From the NCBI RefSeq assembly GCF_014117325.1, contig NZ_CP059732.1, positions 2,741,001-2,805,000 on the forward strand: a DNA stretch of 64,000 nucleotides. The letters are read 5' to 3'. This document shows, piece after piece, positions 33,984 through 42,685 of this stretch. A program made the translations under genes and the position numbers. This DNA comes from Spirosoma foliorum. Its GTDB lineage: Bacteria; Bacteroidota; Bacteroidia; Cytophagales; Spirosomataceae. The notes below the pieces were generated by a model that was given only the letters and a program-made list of their open reading frames with translations, had not been told where the DNA came from and made no database searches. Every line of letters starts with the position of its first letter. Position 1 is the stretch's first letter.

Positions 33984-34178
33984 TCCAGATTATGCAGGAC
34001 TCTTCGTTGGACGAAGTCCCAACGAGCCGAACGCTGTGGATCGCGTGTATACTACCAAAAGATTTGCCTACACTGCAATGGCAAGTACAAAAGTATCCGG
34101 ATGGATTCGGCCTTCTGCTGCTATCGTTGTGCTAAGGCAGCACGAAGATTAAAGTTGAAAATGATTAGTAGAAATTAA
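33984..34178 (+). pseudogene. Zinc-finger-like coding remnant
   Basis: Open frame after TAG at 33981, stop 34176-34178, no in-frame start codon. It reads ...RCGSRVYYQKICLHCNG, then AFCCYRCAKAARR, a CxxC...FCxxxC...RR pattern like small treble-clef zinc proteins. Probably the 3' end of a decayed gene at the border of the AT-rich island. Tentative. Confidence 0.3.
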
Positions 34179-34218
34179 TTTATCGGAGAAAGCTTTTTTT
34201 AGAGCTTTCTCCGATAAA
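34179..34218 (+). terminator. Intrinsic terminator at the left border of the island
   Basis: 16-bp perfect arms 34179-34194 (TTTATCGGAGAAAGCT) and 34203-34218 with a T-rich loop. Confidence 0.65.
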
Positions 34219-34556
34219 TCAGCAATATTAGATAATTATAAAAATATGAAAGATTAAGAAGTAAGTATTTGAAAATCAGAGATTTGGTAGTGTTAAGTCA
34301 AGACCTAATTAGGACGTTAAAAGGCAAGACTGTGTCAAAAAAGGATACAATTTTATTCTTTGGTGTCATTGTAAAGTGCTGATAATCAATGGACTTTATT
34401 TCTTAGGATATCAATATTAATTTACTTAGTCAAAAAAAAAATATACTTATAATGCTGAAGTACTATCATAGTTAGTATTTAAATTGCATTGACTATTTAG
34501 AAAGATTTATTATTATTAATATCCTGTTTAACTCCGAAGAAAACATAATTTTAAGC
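34219..34556. other. AT-rich leader of the island
   Basis: No gene. Very AT-rich spacer upstream of 34557, presumably holding its promoter; base composition changes sharply here from the balanced chromosome. Confidence 0.45.
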
Positions 34557-35168
34557 ATGAAAATTTGGGTATTTATTGAAGGAAAAGAGAATGAAGAACC
34601 ATTCCAAGTTGATTTTATTCCGCAACAGGTAGTAAATACTCCTAACTTATTTATTCTACTTTATAATCTAGAAACATATAGATATTTAGGAGATGAAGCC
34701 AATGTAAAAACAGCAGCTTTTAAGGAGTTTCATTTAACAAAAATGCACCATGTTATTTATGGGACATTTAAATACGAAAACGAAATATATGATGCCCAAG
34801 TTGGATGTTATTTAAGGAGGAATGGTGTTCAAGGGTTTGAACAATTATTATTTAATAACTATCCAATAGATAAATTTTTTAAAGGTGCCCCACTCGAGCC
34901 AGATATTGATAACAGAGAAATATTAATTATTGACTTAGATGATTTTAATCATGCAAGAAGCTTAATTGGTCATGAGGCAATGAATTTTAGAGAATATTTA
35001 ACCAAAAGATTAATAGGCTATAGGGGAGGTAAAAATGGATTGACTATTTTTGACGATACATCGCTTTTTAATGTTATTGATGACAGCCTAGATTCTTCAA
35101 GTTTTATTACTTCAAAGGGATTAGAAGTTTTTTTAGAAGAACAATTAAATCGAGATAGAAATATATAA
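34557..35168 (+). CDS. Unknown island protein, 203 aa
   Basis: AT-rich codon use. No signal peptide or membrane segment. Begins MKIWVFIEGKENEEPFQVDFIPQQVV; mid-protein ATYGTFKYENEIYDAQVGCYL-like beta strands; acidic stretch EPDIDNREILIIDLDDFNHARSL (about 121-143); C-terminal half helical. No catalytic motif or family recognised. Convergent with the helicase pair, sharing a bidirectional terminator, and of the same base composition, so it probably arrived with them. Confidence 0.65.
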   Translation: MKIWVFIEGKENEEPFQVDFIPQQVVNTPNLFILLYNLETYRYLGDEANVKTAAFKEFHLTKMHHVIYGTFKYENEIYDAQVGCYLRRNGVQGFEQLLFNNYPIDKFFKGAPLEPDIDNREILIIDLDDFNHARSLIGHEAMNFREYLTKRLIGYRGGKNGLTIFDDTSLFNVIDDSLDSSSFITSKGLEVFLEEQLNRDRNI

Positions 35169-35197
35169 ATATTGTACTTAAGATAGATGTAAGTTCT

Positions 35198-35252
35198 TTC
35201 AACTATAATACTTAAAATAAATGATTTCAATATTTTAAGTGTTATAGTTGAA
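35198..35252. terminator. Bidirectional terminator between convergent island genes
   Basis: 21-bp arms 35198-35218 and 35232-35252 with one mismatch (G-T in RNA). A/T tails on both sides. Confidence 0.75.
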
Positions 35253-35271
35253 ATTATGATATTTAAATAAA

Positions 35272-36066
35272 TTACTTTAATGTTTTAAAAATATTATTTT
35301 CTTTGAAATTATCAATGAGAATTGAATAACGTTTCCCAAGAATAAAGTGCTTTTTATAGTCATATTTAATTAAATTATCATAGTCATCTTTTAGGAATGA
35401 TTTAAATACTAAATCGAAAAATAGAAATGGATCTAACACTCTATCTATAGGAAACCTGATAGATTTTACAGCACCAAATTGGAGCTCACATTTTTGGTGG
35501 GTTGTTACAGCATAATCATAATCCATTCGAAAATGAGAATAATTTGTATTTTTATATATTTTATCGAAAAGTAAACCCCTCAAAGTATCTGGCTCCCAAT
35601 TATACCCATATTTCTTTTCAAAATTTATCTTTGCATTATCAATTTGGGAGTGAATATTAAATCCAAACTCATCGGACATACATAAGTATAAATCATAATA
35701 ATACTGTTTTAAATTATCATCTTCAGTATTATCAAATAAATCTTCATAATCATTTAACGATTGTTTTAATAAGACAGGGTAAGGATAGTAGCAAAGCTTA
35801 ACTTCTTTTAGCATACTTTTGCCATCCAAAGCTCCAAAGTTATAATAGCATTGTATAAAGCTTTTATCAGAAAAAAGAAAAGAGTACTGTCTTAACTTTA
35901 ATAAGTATTCATATTCTCTTGCATAGAGAAATTTATGTGAACCGGGCTTGTAGTCGGGCCAACTAATTGTATTGTTATTTCTTATATAATTTGTTTCTAA
36001 AATAAAATCTGAAAAGATATTGTTGATTTTAGAAAGCCTGTCAAGTACAAAATCTAAATCATTCAT
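35272..36066 (-). CDS. Helicase partner protein, possibly DUF2290
   Basis: 264 aa. The start ATG overlaps the end of the helicase gene by 8 nt (ATGAATGA), so the two are translationally coupled. Rich in aromatic residues (Y, F) and Lys/Asn. LRQYSFLFSDKSFIQCYYNFGALDGKSMLKEVKLCYYPYPVLL (about 78-120) resembles what I recall of DUF2290 proteins, which occur next to helicases; not certain. The C-terminal half has SIRFPIDRVLDPFLFFDLVFKSFL. No catalytic motif. Likely functions with the helicase. Confidence 0.65.
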   Translation of the reverse strand: MNDLDFVLDRLSKINNIFSDFILETNYIRNNNTISWPDYKPGSHKFLYAREYEYLLKLRQYSFLFSDKSFIQCYYNFGALDGKSMLKEVKLCYYPYPVLLKQSLNDYEDLFDNTEDDNLKQYYYDLYLCMSDEFGFNIHSQIDNAKINFEKKYGYNWEPDTLRGLLFDKIYKNTNYSHFRMDYDYAVTTHQKCELQFGAVKSIRFPIDRVLDPFLFFDLVFKSFLKDDYDNLIKYDYKKHFILGKRYSILIDNFKENNIFKTLK

Positions 36067-38329
36067 CTAAAATTTTCTTTATCTCTTCAGCAAAATTTGG
36101 ATTGTTTTTTATTGTCTCTAAAAGAATTGCCCGATAAGCATCATCATTTAACTTGCTATCAATGTCTTTTTGATAAGTATCTAATTGCTTATCGGAAGTC
36201 ATCATTATCTTGATTGAATTTGTATACTCAACAGCGTCAGGAAAAGTAAATTTGAATTGAGGGTAATTATTTAATATGCCCGAGAGTTCTTCATTAATTC
36301 TACTATCATATAAATTCGATGTGATATAACACCAGCCCCTAGATCTTGTAACAGAAACAAAAAAAGCGTTTCTATATCTGAAAGTAAAGTCGTTAATTGT
36401 TTTATTAGCACTAATTACAAATACTATGTTTGACTCATTACCTTTAGCCCTAAATGCAGTTGTCAATGTAACCCTACCAAGTTCCTTGAATTGGCTGTTA
36501 TCTTCAATAAATCCGGGAGTTATACACTTAATTCCAAGTGTATTTAAGTGTGATCTTATATATTTCAGATCTTGATCTGAATCTTTAGTGTCTAAGGTAA
36601 TAACTATAATTTCATCTGGTTCAACCTGTTCAATTTTAATTAAATGTTCAATTTCTTTTATTACATAATCATGCTCATCCTTTTTATTATGAAATGATTT
36701 TATTTGTATAAGTTCCTTTTCATTATGATAATGTGTTCGTAACAACTTCTCTAAAATATTCCTACTATTATTTTCTGGACGTTCTATAATTAAATTATCA
36801 TTTTTATCGAATTTTGGCTTATCTGGAGAAATAATTTTATATCCTCTAGCTTCCCATGTTTTCTTGTCAGGCATTGGGATTTTAGATTTTTGCGAATATA
36901 AACCTAAACCGACTCCGTGAGCTATTAACAAGTTGACACGTGGATTTCTATAAGAATTTGGTAAAATAAAATCTTTTTGAATGCCACCACTGTATTCTCC
37001 CTCGAGTGTACTACTTGGTAAGTTTGGTTTGCCATCACTATCTATTCCAAATAATTCTTCAGGCTCTCTTATCCTTAGTTCTTTAAGAGTTTGAAATTCA
37101 TCATAAGCCCATACAATTCTTTTCTCCTTTTTTGTCAAAAGAAAAATCACTTCAAAAAAAGCTGGAGAAAAATCCTGAGCTTCATCTATTAAAACCAAAT
37201 CATATTTTGGTTTTATTTTATCTTTATGGAATTTTAATAAATCCTCAAAAATAGCATTGTTGGGGTCAGGCAAATGTTTTACATCAAAAAATGTTTTTGG
37301 AGTAATACCTATATCTTCACAAACATCAGAATAAATCCCTCTAATATTTTTACCACCCCATGCATGCCTTATTTGTAATTTATCAGGATTGTAAGTTTTT
37401 TTAGTCTCCCAAACATAATAATCTTGAATATGTTTCTGTATTTGAGAATACATACTAAGATTATTAAATGCGAAAAGTATTTTAAAATCTTCTAAGGTTT
37501 TATGTGCATTAGCTGCTTTCATGCAAAGAATAATAGTTTTTCCTGTACCAGCTAATCCTCTAATTCTTTGTGGGCCAGACGGTATTTGCATAGCAACAGC
37601 TCGCTGAGTTGAATCAAGCTTCCATGTATGATCTAATGATATTTTAATGAAATCGTTTTTTGTTAATGGCTCAAGTAATATTTTATCTTTTCTAGTTTTT
37701 TTATAAACAATAGTGCCATCGATTAAAGAATCAATAATATCTAATTTTTCCTCCTCAAGAGAGTAGCCGCCAATAGTAAAAATCTCATTCAAAGACTGTG
37801 TGTAATTATCATGGAAGATTAATTCACTTGATAAATTATTGCTTCCTTTCTGGAGATTATTAATCTCATGAGATTTATTAGATATTAATACAATATATTT
37901 TCTAATATCAAATTTAAGTGTGCCTTCCTTGCGATTATAAAGTTTTGGTTCACTTGAAACACGGCTAATGATTTGTTGATAATAATTATTCAATAATATA
38001 TCAGGAGAATATATAAATCCATTAGTTGTTTTCCAAAATTCGTCATCTTCTTCAGATAAATCAGTTACCGTTTCGTCAACAACTTGGAATAAAATAATCC
38101 CAAACGAATTAGATCTTATTATAAAGCTTGGGATTTCATCTAAATCTGTTATTCCTAATGAAGGATTTTGATAACTAAGTATACCTTCATGATCTTTAGT
38201 GTATTCAACCAAAGTATCCCACATGTTTTGCTCAAAAGGCTTTCCTTTTATATCTAATGAACCTGCCAATAATTGCATTGAGAAGCTTTGTTTATTAAGA
38301 CTATTATTAATGAAATAATCTCTGGTCAA
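36059..38329 (-). CDS. SF1 (UvrD/DUF2075-like) ATPase/helicase of a candidate defence module
   Basis: 756 aa, AT-rich. The N-terminal 230 residues are unlike UvrD; IPSFIIRSNSFGIILFQVVDE (66-86) resembles the NERD nuclease-related strand but lacks the E-x-K residues. ATPase core: Q-motif region STQRAVA, Walker A GLAGTGKT (258-265), Walker B LVLIDEAQDFSP (378-389), YDEFQTL (motif III-like), LPNSYRNPR, TTAFRAKGNE (motif V-like) and FFVSVTRSRGW (motif VI-like). So a complete SF1 motor with unusual ends; C-terminal helical tail. Such stand-alone helicases with coupled unknown proteins in AT-rich islands are common in phage defence; here this is inference. Confidence 0.85.
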   Translation of the reverse strand: MTRDYFINNSLNKQSFSMQLLAGSLDIKGKPFEQNMWDTLVEYTKDHEGILSYQNPSLGITDLDEIPSFIIRSNSFGIILFQVVDETVTDLSEEDDEFWKTTNGFIYSPDILLNNYYQQIISRVSSEPKLYNRKEGTLKFDIRKYIVLISNKSHEINNLQKGSNNLSSELIFHDNYTQSLNEIFTIGGYSLEEEKLDIIDSLIDGTIVYKKTRKDKILLEPLTKNDFIKISLDHTWKLDSTQRAVAMQIPSGPQRIRGLAGTGKTIILCMKAANAHKTLEDFKILFAFNNLSMYSQIQKHIQDYYVWETKKTYNPDKLQIRHAWGGKNIRGIYSDVCEDIGITPKTFFDVKHLPDPNNAIFEDLLKFHKDKIKPKYDLVLIDEAQDFSPAFFEVIFLLTKKEKRIVWAYDEFQTLKELRIREPEELFGIDSDGKPNLPSSTLEGEYSGGIQKDFILPNSYRNPRVNLLIAHGVGLGLYSQKSKIPMPDKKTWEARGYKIISPDKPKFDKNDNLIIERPENNSRNILEKLLRTHYHNEKELIQIKSFHNKKDEHDYVIKEIEHLIKIEQVEPDEIIVITLDTKDSDQDLKYIRSHLNTLGIKCITPGFIEDNSQFKELGRVTLTTAFRAKGNESNIVFVISANKTINDFTFRYRNAFFVSVTRSRGWCYITSNLYDSRINEELSGILNNYPQFKFTFPDAVEYTNSIKIMMTSDKQLDTYQKDIDSKLNDDAYRAILLETIKNNPNFAEEIKKILDE

Positions 38330-38338
38330 AAAAAACTA

Positions 38339-38369
38339 AAATAAAATATGGTAACGCTATATTTTATTT
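38339..38369. repeat. Inverted repeat in the helicase leader
   Basis: 11-bp perfect arms 38339-38349 and 38359-38369 (AAATAAAATAT and complement), 10-40 bp before the helicase start. A candidate operator or leader hairpin. Just upstream are repeated AGTATG-AAAT/GCAAAT motifs (38384-38412). Confidence 0.5.
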
Positions 38370-38445
38370 AGCTTATTTACGTAGTATGAAATTTGCAAAT
38401 AGTATGCAAATTAATGCGGATACATATTCAGATGTATAAAACGAA

Positions 38446-38480
38446 AAAAGCTGCTAAATAACTAATATTCAGCAGCTTTT
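38446..38480 (-). terminator. Terminator of tRNA-Ser
   Basis: 10-bp arms AAAAGCTGCT (38446-38455) and AGCAGCTTTT (38471-38480). On the minus strand a T-run follows the stem. Confidence 0.75.
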
Positions 38481-38491
38481 AGGTTCTTTTG

Positions 38492-38576
38492 CAGAGAGAG
38501 AGGGATTCGAACCCCCGGACCTGTTACAGTCAGTGGTTTTCAAGACCACCGCAATCGACCACTCTGCCATCTCTCT
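38492..38576 (-). tRNA. tRNA-Ser(UGA)
   Basis: Read on the minus strand: acceptor AGAGAGA paired with TCTCTCT then G73; D-arm TGGCAGAGTGGTCGATTG; anticodon stem-loop GTGGT-CTTGAAA-ACCAC giving anticodon TGA; long variable arm (CTGACTGTAACAGG); T-arm GGGGG-TTCGAAT-CCCTC. The long variable arm and anticodon identify serine. No encoded CCA beyond GC. The AT-rich island begins just past its 3' end. Confidence 0.95.
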
Positions 38577-38585
38577 TTCTGGGTG

Positions 38586-38615
38586 CAAATATACGAGCGT
38601 TTTGATATTTGTCAA
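38586..38615 (-). promoter_or_regulatory. tRNA-Ser promoter, TTG-N19-TATATTTG
   Basis: On the minus strand TTG (plus 38613-38615), exactly 19 bp, then TATATTTG (plus 38586-38593), 10 bp before the tRNA 5' end. This is a textbook Bacteroidota promoter. Confidence 0.75.
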
Positions 38616-38672
38616 CTCCCTGAAGCCCATTTTCAGGCAAAAAGTCTAATTTTGTCTCATCGTTTTAAAGAG

Positions 38673-38744
38673 CGAAAGAGCGAAAGAGTGAATGAGCGTC
38701 CCAAAACGCCTATTTAGTCGCTCTTTCACTCTTTCACTCTTTCG
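38673..38744. repeat. Pre-start inverted repeat before purL
   Basis: 26-bp arms 38673-38698 and 38719-38744 with two mismatches, made of CGAAAGAG / GTGAAAGA / GTGAATGA units, the same units as at 27591-27650. It ends 7 bp before ATG 38751. Confidence 0.85.
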
Positions 38745-38750
38745 CCATTT

Positions 38751-41009
38751 ATGGATACAATCGAATCGCTACCCTCGCTTGAAACTGCCCAAAAATTGGG
38801 CCTGTTGCCAGAAGAATTTGATCGGATTGCCGAAATTTTAGGACGTCGGCCCAATTTTACGGAACTGAGTATCTTCTCCGTGATGTGGTCGGAACACTGT
38901 TCCTATAAGAACTCTATCGTCTGGTTAAAAACGCTCCCGCGTGACTCCGATCGGATGTTGGCCAAAGCTGGAGAAGAAAATGCTGGCCTGGTCGACATTG
39001 GCGATGGGCTGGCTTGTTCATTCAAGATTGAGTCGCACAACCACCCGTCAGCGCTGGAACCGTATCAAGGAGCAGCTACGGGGGTGGGCGGTATCAATCG
39101 CGACATTTTTACGATGGGGGCGCGACCCATTGCCCAACTCAACTCACTTCGCTTCGGCGATCTGTCGTTGGCCAAAACCAAGCGGCTGCTGCGTGGTGTC
39201 GTAAAAGGCATTGGCGATTACGGTAACGCTTTCGGTATCCCAACGGTGGGCGGAGAACTGTTTTTCGATGAGTGCTATAATACGAATCCGCTGGTTAATG
39301 CCTTCTCGGCTGGTATTGTTGAAGTAGGCAAATCAGCGAAAGCGACGTCGTATGGCGTTGGTAACCCTGTATTTATTGTTGGCTCGGCTACCGGTAAAGA
39401 TGGTATTCACGGTGCTACGTTTGCATCGGAAGATATCTCGGCCGCTTCGACCGATAAGTTACCAGCGGTGCAGGTAGGTGATCCATTTATGGAGAAACTG
39501 CTTCTCGAAGCCTCGCTCGAAATTATCGAAACGGGTTATGTGATTGGTATTCAGGATATGGGTGCTGCGGGCATCATCTGTTCCACCTCCGAAATGAGTG
39601 CGAAGGGTGAGCACGGTATGATTATCGACCTCGATAAAGTGCCAACGCGCCAACCGAATATGGCACCGTTTGAGATTCTACTGTCAGAATCGCAGGAGCG
39701 GATGCTGGTGGTGATCGAGAAAGGAAAAGAACACATCATTCAGGAGATTTTCGATAAGTGGGATTTGAATTGCGCGCAGATCGGTGAGGTAACCCCAAAA
39801 GGTGAAAACGATCTTGGTCGCCTGCATTTCTACCGCTATGGTGAACTGGTAGCCGATGTGCCAGCCTACGACCTTGTGTTAGGGGGAGGTGCTCCCCAAT
39901 ACCATCGTGAATACAAAGAACCCGCTTACATCAAGGAGTTTGCCAAGTTCAAAATTGACGATGTAGACGACATTGATACGGATGAGATCAAAAAGGTCGC
40001 TGTACATCTGTTATCACATCCGAATATCTGCTCGCGGAAATGGGTGTATGAACAATATGATTCGATGGTTGGTACCGCCAACCGTAGTACCAATGCGCCT
40101 TCAGATGCCGCCGTTGTACGGGTGAAAGGGCCTGGACTGCCTGCTACCAATAAGTCGATTGTAATCACGGTTGACTGCAATAGCCGCTATGTGAATGCGA
40201 ACCCACGTCAGGGGGCTATGATCGCTGTAGCCGAGGCCTGCCGCAATATTGTTTGCTCTGGCGGTGAACCGCTAGCAGTTACCAACAACCTGAACTTCGG
40301 TAATCCGTATGTGCCGGAAGTTTACTGGCATTTTGTAGAGGCTGTTCAAGGCATGGGCGAAGCTTGCCGCCGATTCAGTACCCCGGTTACGGGTGGTAAT
40401 GTGAGTTTCTACAACCAAAGCTCCGATCATGGACCTGTATTCCCAACGCCTACTATCGGGATGCTGGGCTTGATGGAAAATCCGGATCACCGAATGACGT
40501 TGAACTTTAAAAACGAAGGCGATCTGATTTATCTGGTCGGTCCGTCGGAAGATGATATTTCGTCGTCGGAATACCTGTATTCGTACCGGGGCATCAAGGC
40601 ATCACCCGCGCCGTCGTTTGATTTTGATACGGAGTGGCGGACCCAGGAAGGTATTAAAACCATGAATCGCCACGGCTGGCTGCAGTCGGCGCACGACGTA
40701 TCGGATGGTGGTCTGTTCGTAACGCTGGCCGAATCGGCAATGGCGGGAAATACCGGCTTCCAGATTCATCCGGATACCCGGCACCGTATGGATGCGTTCC
40801 TGTTTGGCGAGAGCCAAAGTCGGGTTATAATCTCGATTTCGCCCGATCATCAGCAACATGTAGAGGGATATCTTAATGATAGCGTAATCCCCTTCCTGCT
40901 ATTAGGTACAGTAACAACCGATACCTTTGCCATCGACGAAACACCGATTCTGACTCTGGCTGATGCGAAGTTGTTGTACGACAACGCGTTGGGTGAAATA
41001 ATGAAGTAA
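38751..41009 (+). CDS. purL: Phosphoribosylformylglycinamidine synthase subunit PurL (type II)
   Basis: 752 aa, standard for the short PurL of three-part FGAM synthase. Seen: ELSIFSVMWSEHCSYKNS, FKIESHNHPSALEPYQGAATGVGGINRDIFTMGARPIA (ATP/substrate loop), GIQDMGAAGIICSTSEMSAKG, GTANRSTNAPSDAAVVRV and DVSDGGLFVTLAESAMAGN. ATP-dependent amidation of FGAR to FGAM in purine synthesis with PurS and PurQ, which are not in the window. Only 21 bp separate it from the Uma2 gene. Confidence 0.97.
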   Translation: MDTIESLPSLETAQKLGLLPEEFDRIAEILGRRPNFTELSIFSVMWSEHCSYKNSIVWLKTLPRDSDRMLAKAGEENAGLVDIGDGLACSFKIESHNHPSALEPYQGAATGVGGINRDIFTMGARPIAQLNSLRFGDLSLAKTKRLLRGVVKGIGDYGNAFGIPTVGGELFFDECYNTNPLVNAFSAGIVEVGKSAKATSYGVGNPVFIVGSATGKDGIHGATFASEDISAASTDKLPAVQVGDPFMEKLLLEASLEIIETGYVIGIQDMGAAGIICSTSEMSAKGEHGMIIDLDKVPTRQPNMAPFEILLSESQERMLVVIEKGKEHIIQEIFDKWDLNCAQIGEVTPKGENDLGRLHFYRYGELVADVPAYDLVLGGGAPQYHREYKEPAYIKEFAKFKIDDVDDIDTDEIKKVAVHLLSHPNICSRKWVYEQYDSMVGTANRSTNAPSDAAVVRVKGPGLPATNKSIVITVDCNSRYVNANPRQGAMIAVAEACRNIVCSGGEPLAVTNNLNFGNPYVPEVYWHFVEAVQGMGEACRRFSTPVTGGNVSFYNQSSDHGPVFPTPTIGMLGLMENPDHRMTLNFKNEGDLIYLVGPSEDDISSSEYLYSYRGIKASPAPSFDFDTEWRTQEGIKTMNRHGWLQSAHDVSDGGLFVTLAESAMAGNTGFQIHPDTRHRMDAFLFGESQSRVIISISPDHQQHVEGYLNDSVIPFLLLGTVTTDTFAIDETPILTLADAKLLYDNALGEIMK

Positions 41010-41030
41010 ACGTTTAATCCTGATTTAGCT

Positions 41031-41648
41031 ATGCTTGCCGATCAGACTAAACAATCACACCGTTATACGATTGACGAATACCTCGCTTTTGAAGAGAAAA
41101 GCGAGGTACGTCATGAGTTTTATAATGGCGAAATTTACGCCATGGCTGGCGGGACGGTGAATCATAACCTGCTCATTGATAATGTAAAAGACTTGTTAAA
41201 GGCAAGCACAAAGAGTAGGGGTTGTCGCGTATTCTCCGAAAATATGAAAGTGGATGTCATGTCTGGCATCTACATGCCTTATCCAGATGTTGTATTGACT
41301 TGCCATCCCTTTGACTTACGGGGTGATAATTTAATTATTCGGCAGCCCCGCATTTTAGTCGAAGTATTGTCTAAATCTACGGCGAAAAAAGACAGGGGTT
41401 TTAAATGGCAGAAATACCGCAAAATCCCATCACTCTGGTATTATATGCTGATCGATCAATATGCTGTTACGGTCGAACTATACAGCCGGATTGAAGAAAC
41501 GGCCGAATGGATCAATACAATTTATGAATCTCTGGAAGATACGATCGTTTTACCTCGGCTTAATGCTGAATTGAGCGTTAGCGCCATCTATGATGGGATT
41601 GAATTAATACCATCAGACGACGATATTCCAACAGAAGAACGCTCCTAA
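41031..41648 (+). CDS. Uma2-family PD-(D/E)XK endonuclease-like protein
   Basis: 205 aa. Seen: YTIDEYLAFEEKSEVRHEFYNGEIYAMAGGTVNHNLL, VFSENMKVDV, MPYPDVVLTC (active-site Asp in YPDVV) and PRILVEVLSKSTAKKDRGFKWQKYRKIPSLWYYMLID (E-V-L-S..D motif). This is the complete Uma2/DUF820 signature. The restriction-like fold keeps its D and E/K residues, so it could cut nucleic acid, but the biological role of these widely amplified proteins is unknown. Sits between purL and the monophosphatase gene in one run. Confidence 0.9.
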   Translation: MLADQTKQSHRYTIDEYLAFEEKSEVRHEFYNGEIYAMAGGTVNHNLLIDNVKDLLKASTKSRGCRVFSENMKVDVMSGIYMPYPDVVLTCHPFDLRGDNLIIRQPRILVEVLSKSTAKKDRGFKWQKYRKIPSLWYYMLIDQYAVTVELYSRIEETAEWINTIYESLEDTIVLPRLNAELSVSAIYDGIELIPSDDDIPTEERS

Positions 41649-41668
41649 ATCTCCTCAAAACAGGAAAT

Positions 41669-42469
41669 ATGCCTTACAACTTAGCCGTGCTTACCCGCGA
41701 AATAGCTGCCATTGCCAAAGATGCTGGTGCGTTTCTTTTACAGGAACGAAGCCGATTTCAGCGCGAATCCATTGAATATAAAGGACTAAACAACCTGGTT
41801 TCCTACGTCGACAAGGAAACTGAAAAGCAGCTCGTCACCCGATTGAGCCAACTGCTCCCCGAAGCTGGTTTTATTACCGAAGAAGGGACAACGGGCCAGG
41901 AGGCTGACAAAGAAGCCCTAAACTGGATTATTGACCCGCTCGATGGAACGGCTAACTTTATTCATAGCCTGCCTGTGTTTTCGGTGAGCATTGGGCTGGC
42001 GCAGGGGAAAACGCCTATTGCCGGAGTTGTCTACGATCCTAACCGCGATGAGTGTTTTTCGGCCTGGAAAGGCGGAGGGGCTTATTGCAACGGGAACAAG
42101 ATTTCGGTGTCGCCCGCTACGCAGCTAGGCGAGAGCTTAATTGCGACCGGGTTTCCATACTACCATTTCGATCAGATGCAGAAATACCTGCGCATTCTGG
42201 AATCGCTCATGACCCAAACACATGGGCTACGTCGGATGGGATCTGCGGCCATCGATCTGGCGTATGTGGCCTGTGGTCGCTTTGAGGCATTTTACGAGTA
42301 CAATCTGAACTCCTGGGATATGGCCGCGGGCGTATTACTCATTCAGGAAGCCGGTGGAATCGTGACCGATTTTGAAGGAGGTGACGAATTCCTGTTCCGG
42401 GGCGATGTACTGGCTGGCTGTGGTGTCCACCCTGAAGTGATTAAGGTTATTCAGGAATTTTGGACGTAA
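41669..42469 (+). CDS. Inositol monophosphatase family protein
   Basis: 266 aa. Metal-site motifs: TEEG (about 69-72), WIIDPLDGTANFIHSLPVFSVSIGL (about 90-114) and NSWDMAAGVLLIQEAGGIVTDF near the C terminus. The canonical WxIDPLDGTxNF and WDxAAG signatures are intact, so a Mg-dependent, Li-sensitive phosphatase for inositol phosphates or related sugar phosphates. 20 bp downstream of Uma2, probably the same transcript. Confidence 0.95.
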   Translation: MPYNLAVLTREIAAIAKDAGAFLLQERSRFQRESIEYKGLNNLVSYVDKETEKQLVTRLSQLLPEAGFITEEGTTGQEADKEALNWIIDPLDGTANFIHSLPVFSVSIGLAQGKTPIAGVVYDPNRDECFSAWKGGGAYCNGNKISVSPATQLGESLIATGFPYYHFDQMQKYLRILESLMTQTHGLRRMGSAAIDLAYVACGRFEAFYEYNLNSWDMAAGVLLIQEAGGIVTDFEGGDEFLFRGDVLAGCGVHPEVIKVIQEFWT

Positions 42470-42509
42470 TGGCTCAAACAGTCCCTGGCTGTTTGTATCA
42501 ACCGCTATC

Positions 42510-42537
42510 CCTTGGCCTGTGTCCTCACAGGCCAAGG
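42510..42537 (+). terminator. Hairpin after the monophosphatase gene
   Basis: 11-bp perfect arms CCTTGGCCTGT (42510-42520) and ACAGGCCAAGG (42527-42537), 6-nt loop. No T-tract. Confidence 0.55.
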
Positions 42538-42685
42538 AAATAGTGATCAATTAAGAATTTTGGAAAAATTCATTTCGGTCTAACTGGACTAGCTATAGTT
42601 TGCAAATCGGATGAGTTGGCTAGTCCGAAATGATGCCATATTTGTGGTCAGTGTTGCAGATTACCTACCATAAGCTACTAAGACG

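Noticed and set aside
33902..34135. 77-codon plus-strand frame after the barrel gene
   Set aside because: Overlaps the barrel stop, composition not protein-like; another frame carries the zinc-finger-like pattern.
38492..38576. tRNA-Ser(UGA) as the source of the 5035-5060 fragment
   Set aside because: Acceptor strands differ (TCTCTCT versus CCTCTCT) and T-stems differ, so it is another tRNA.
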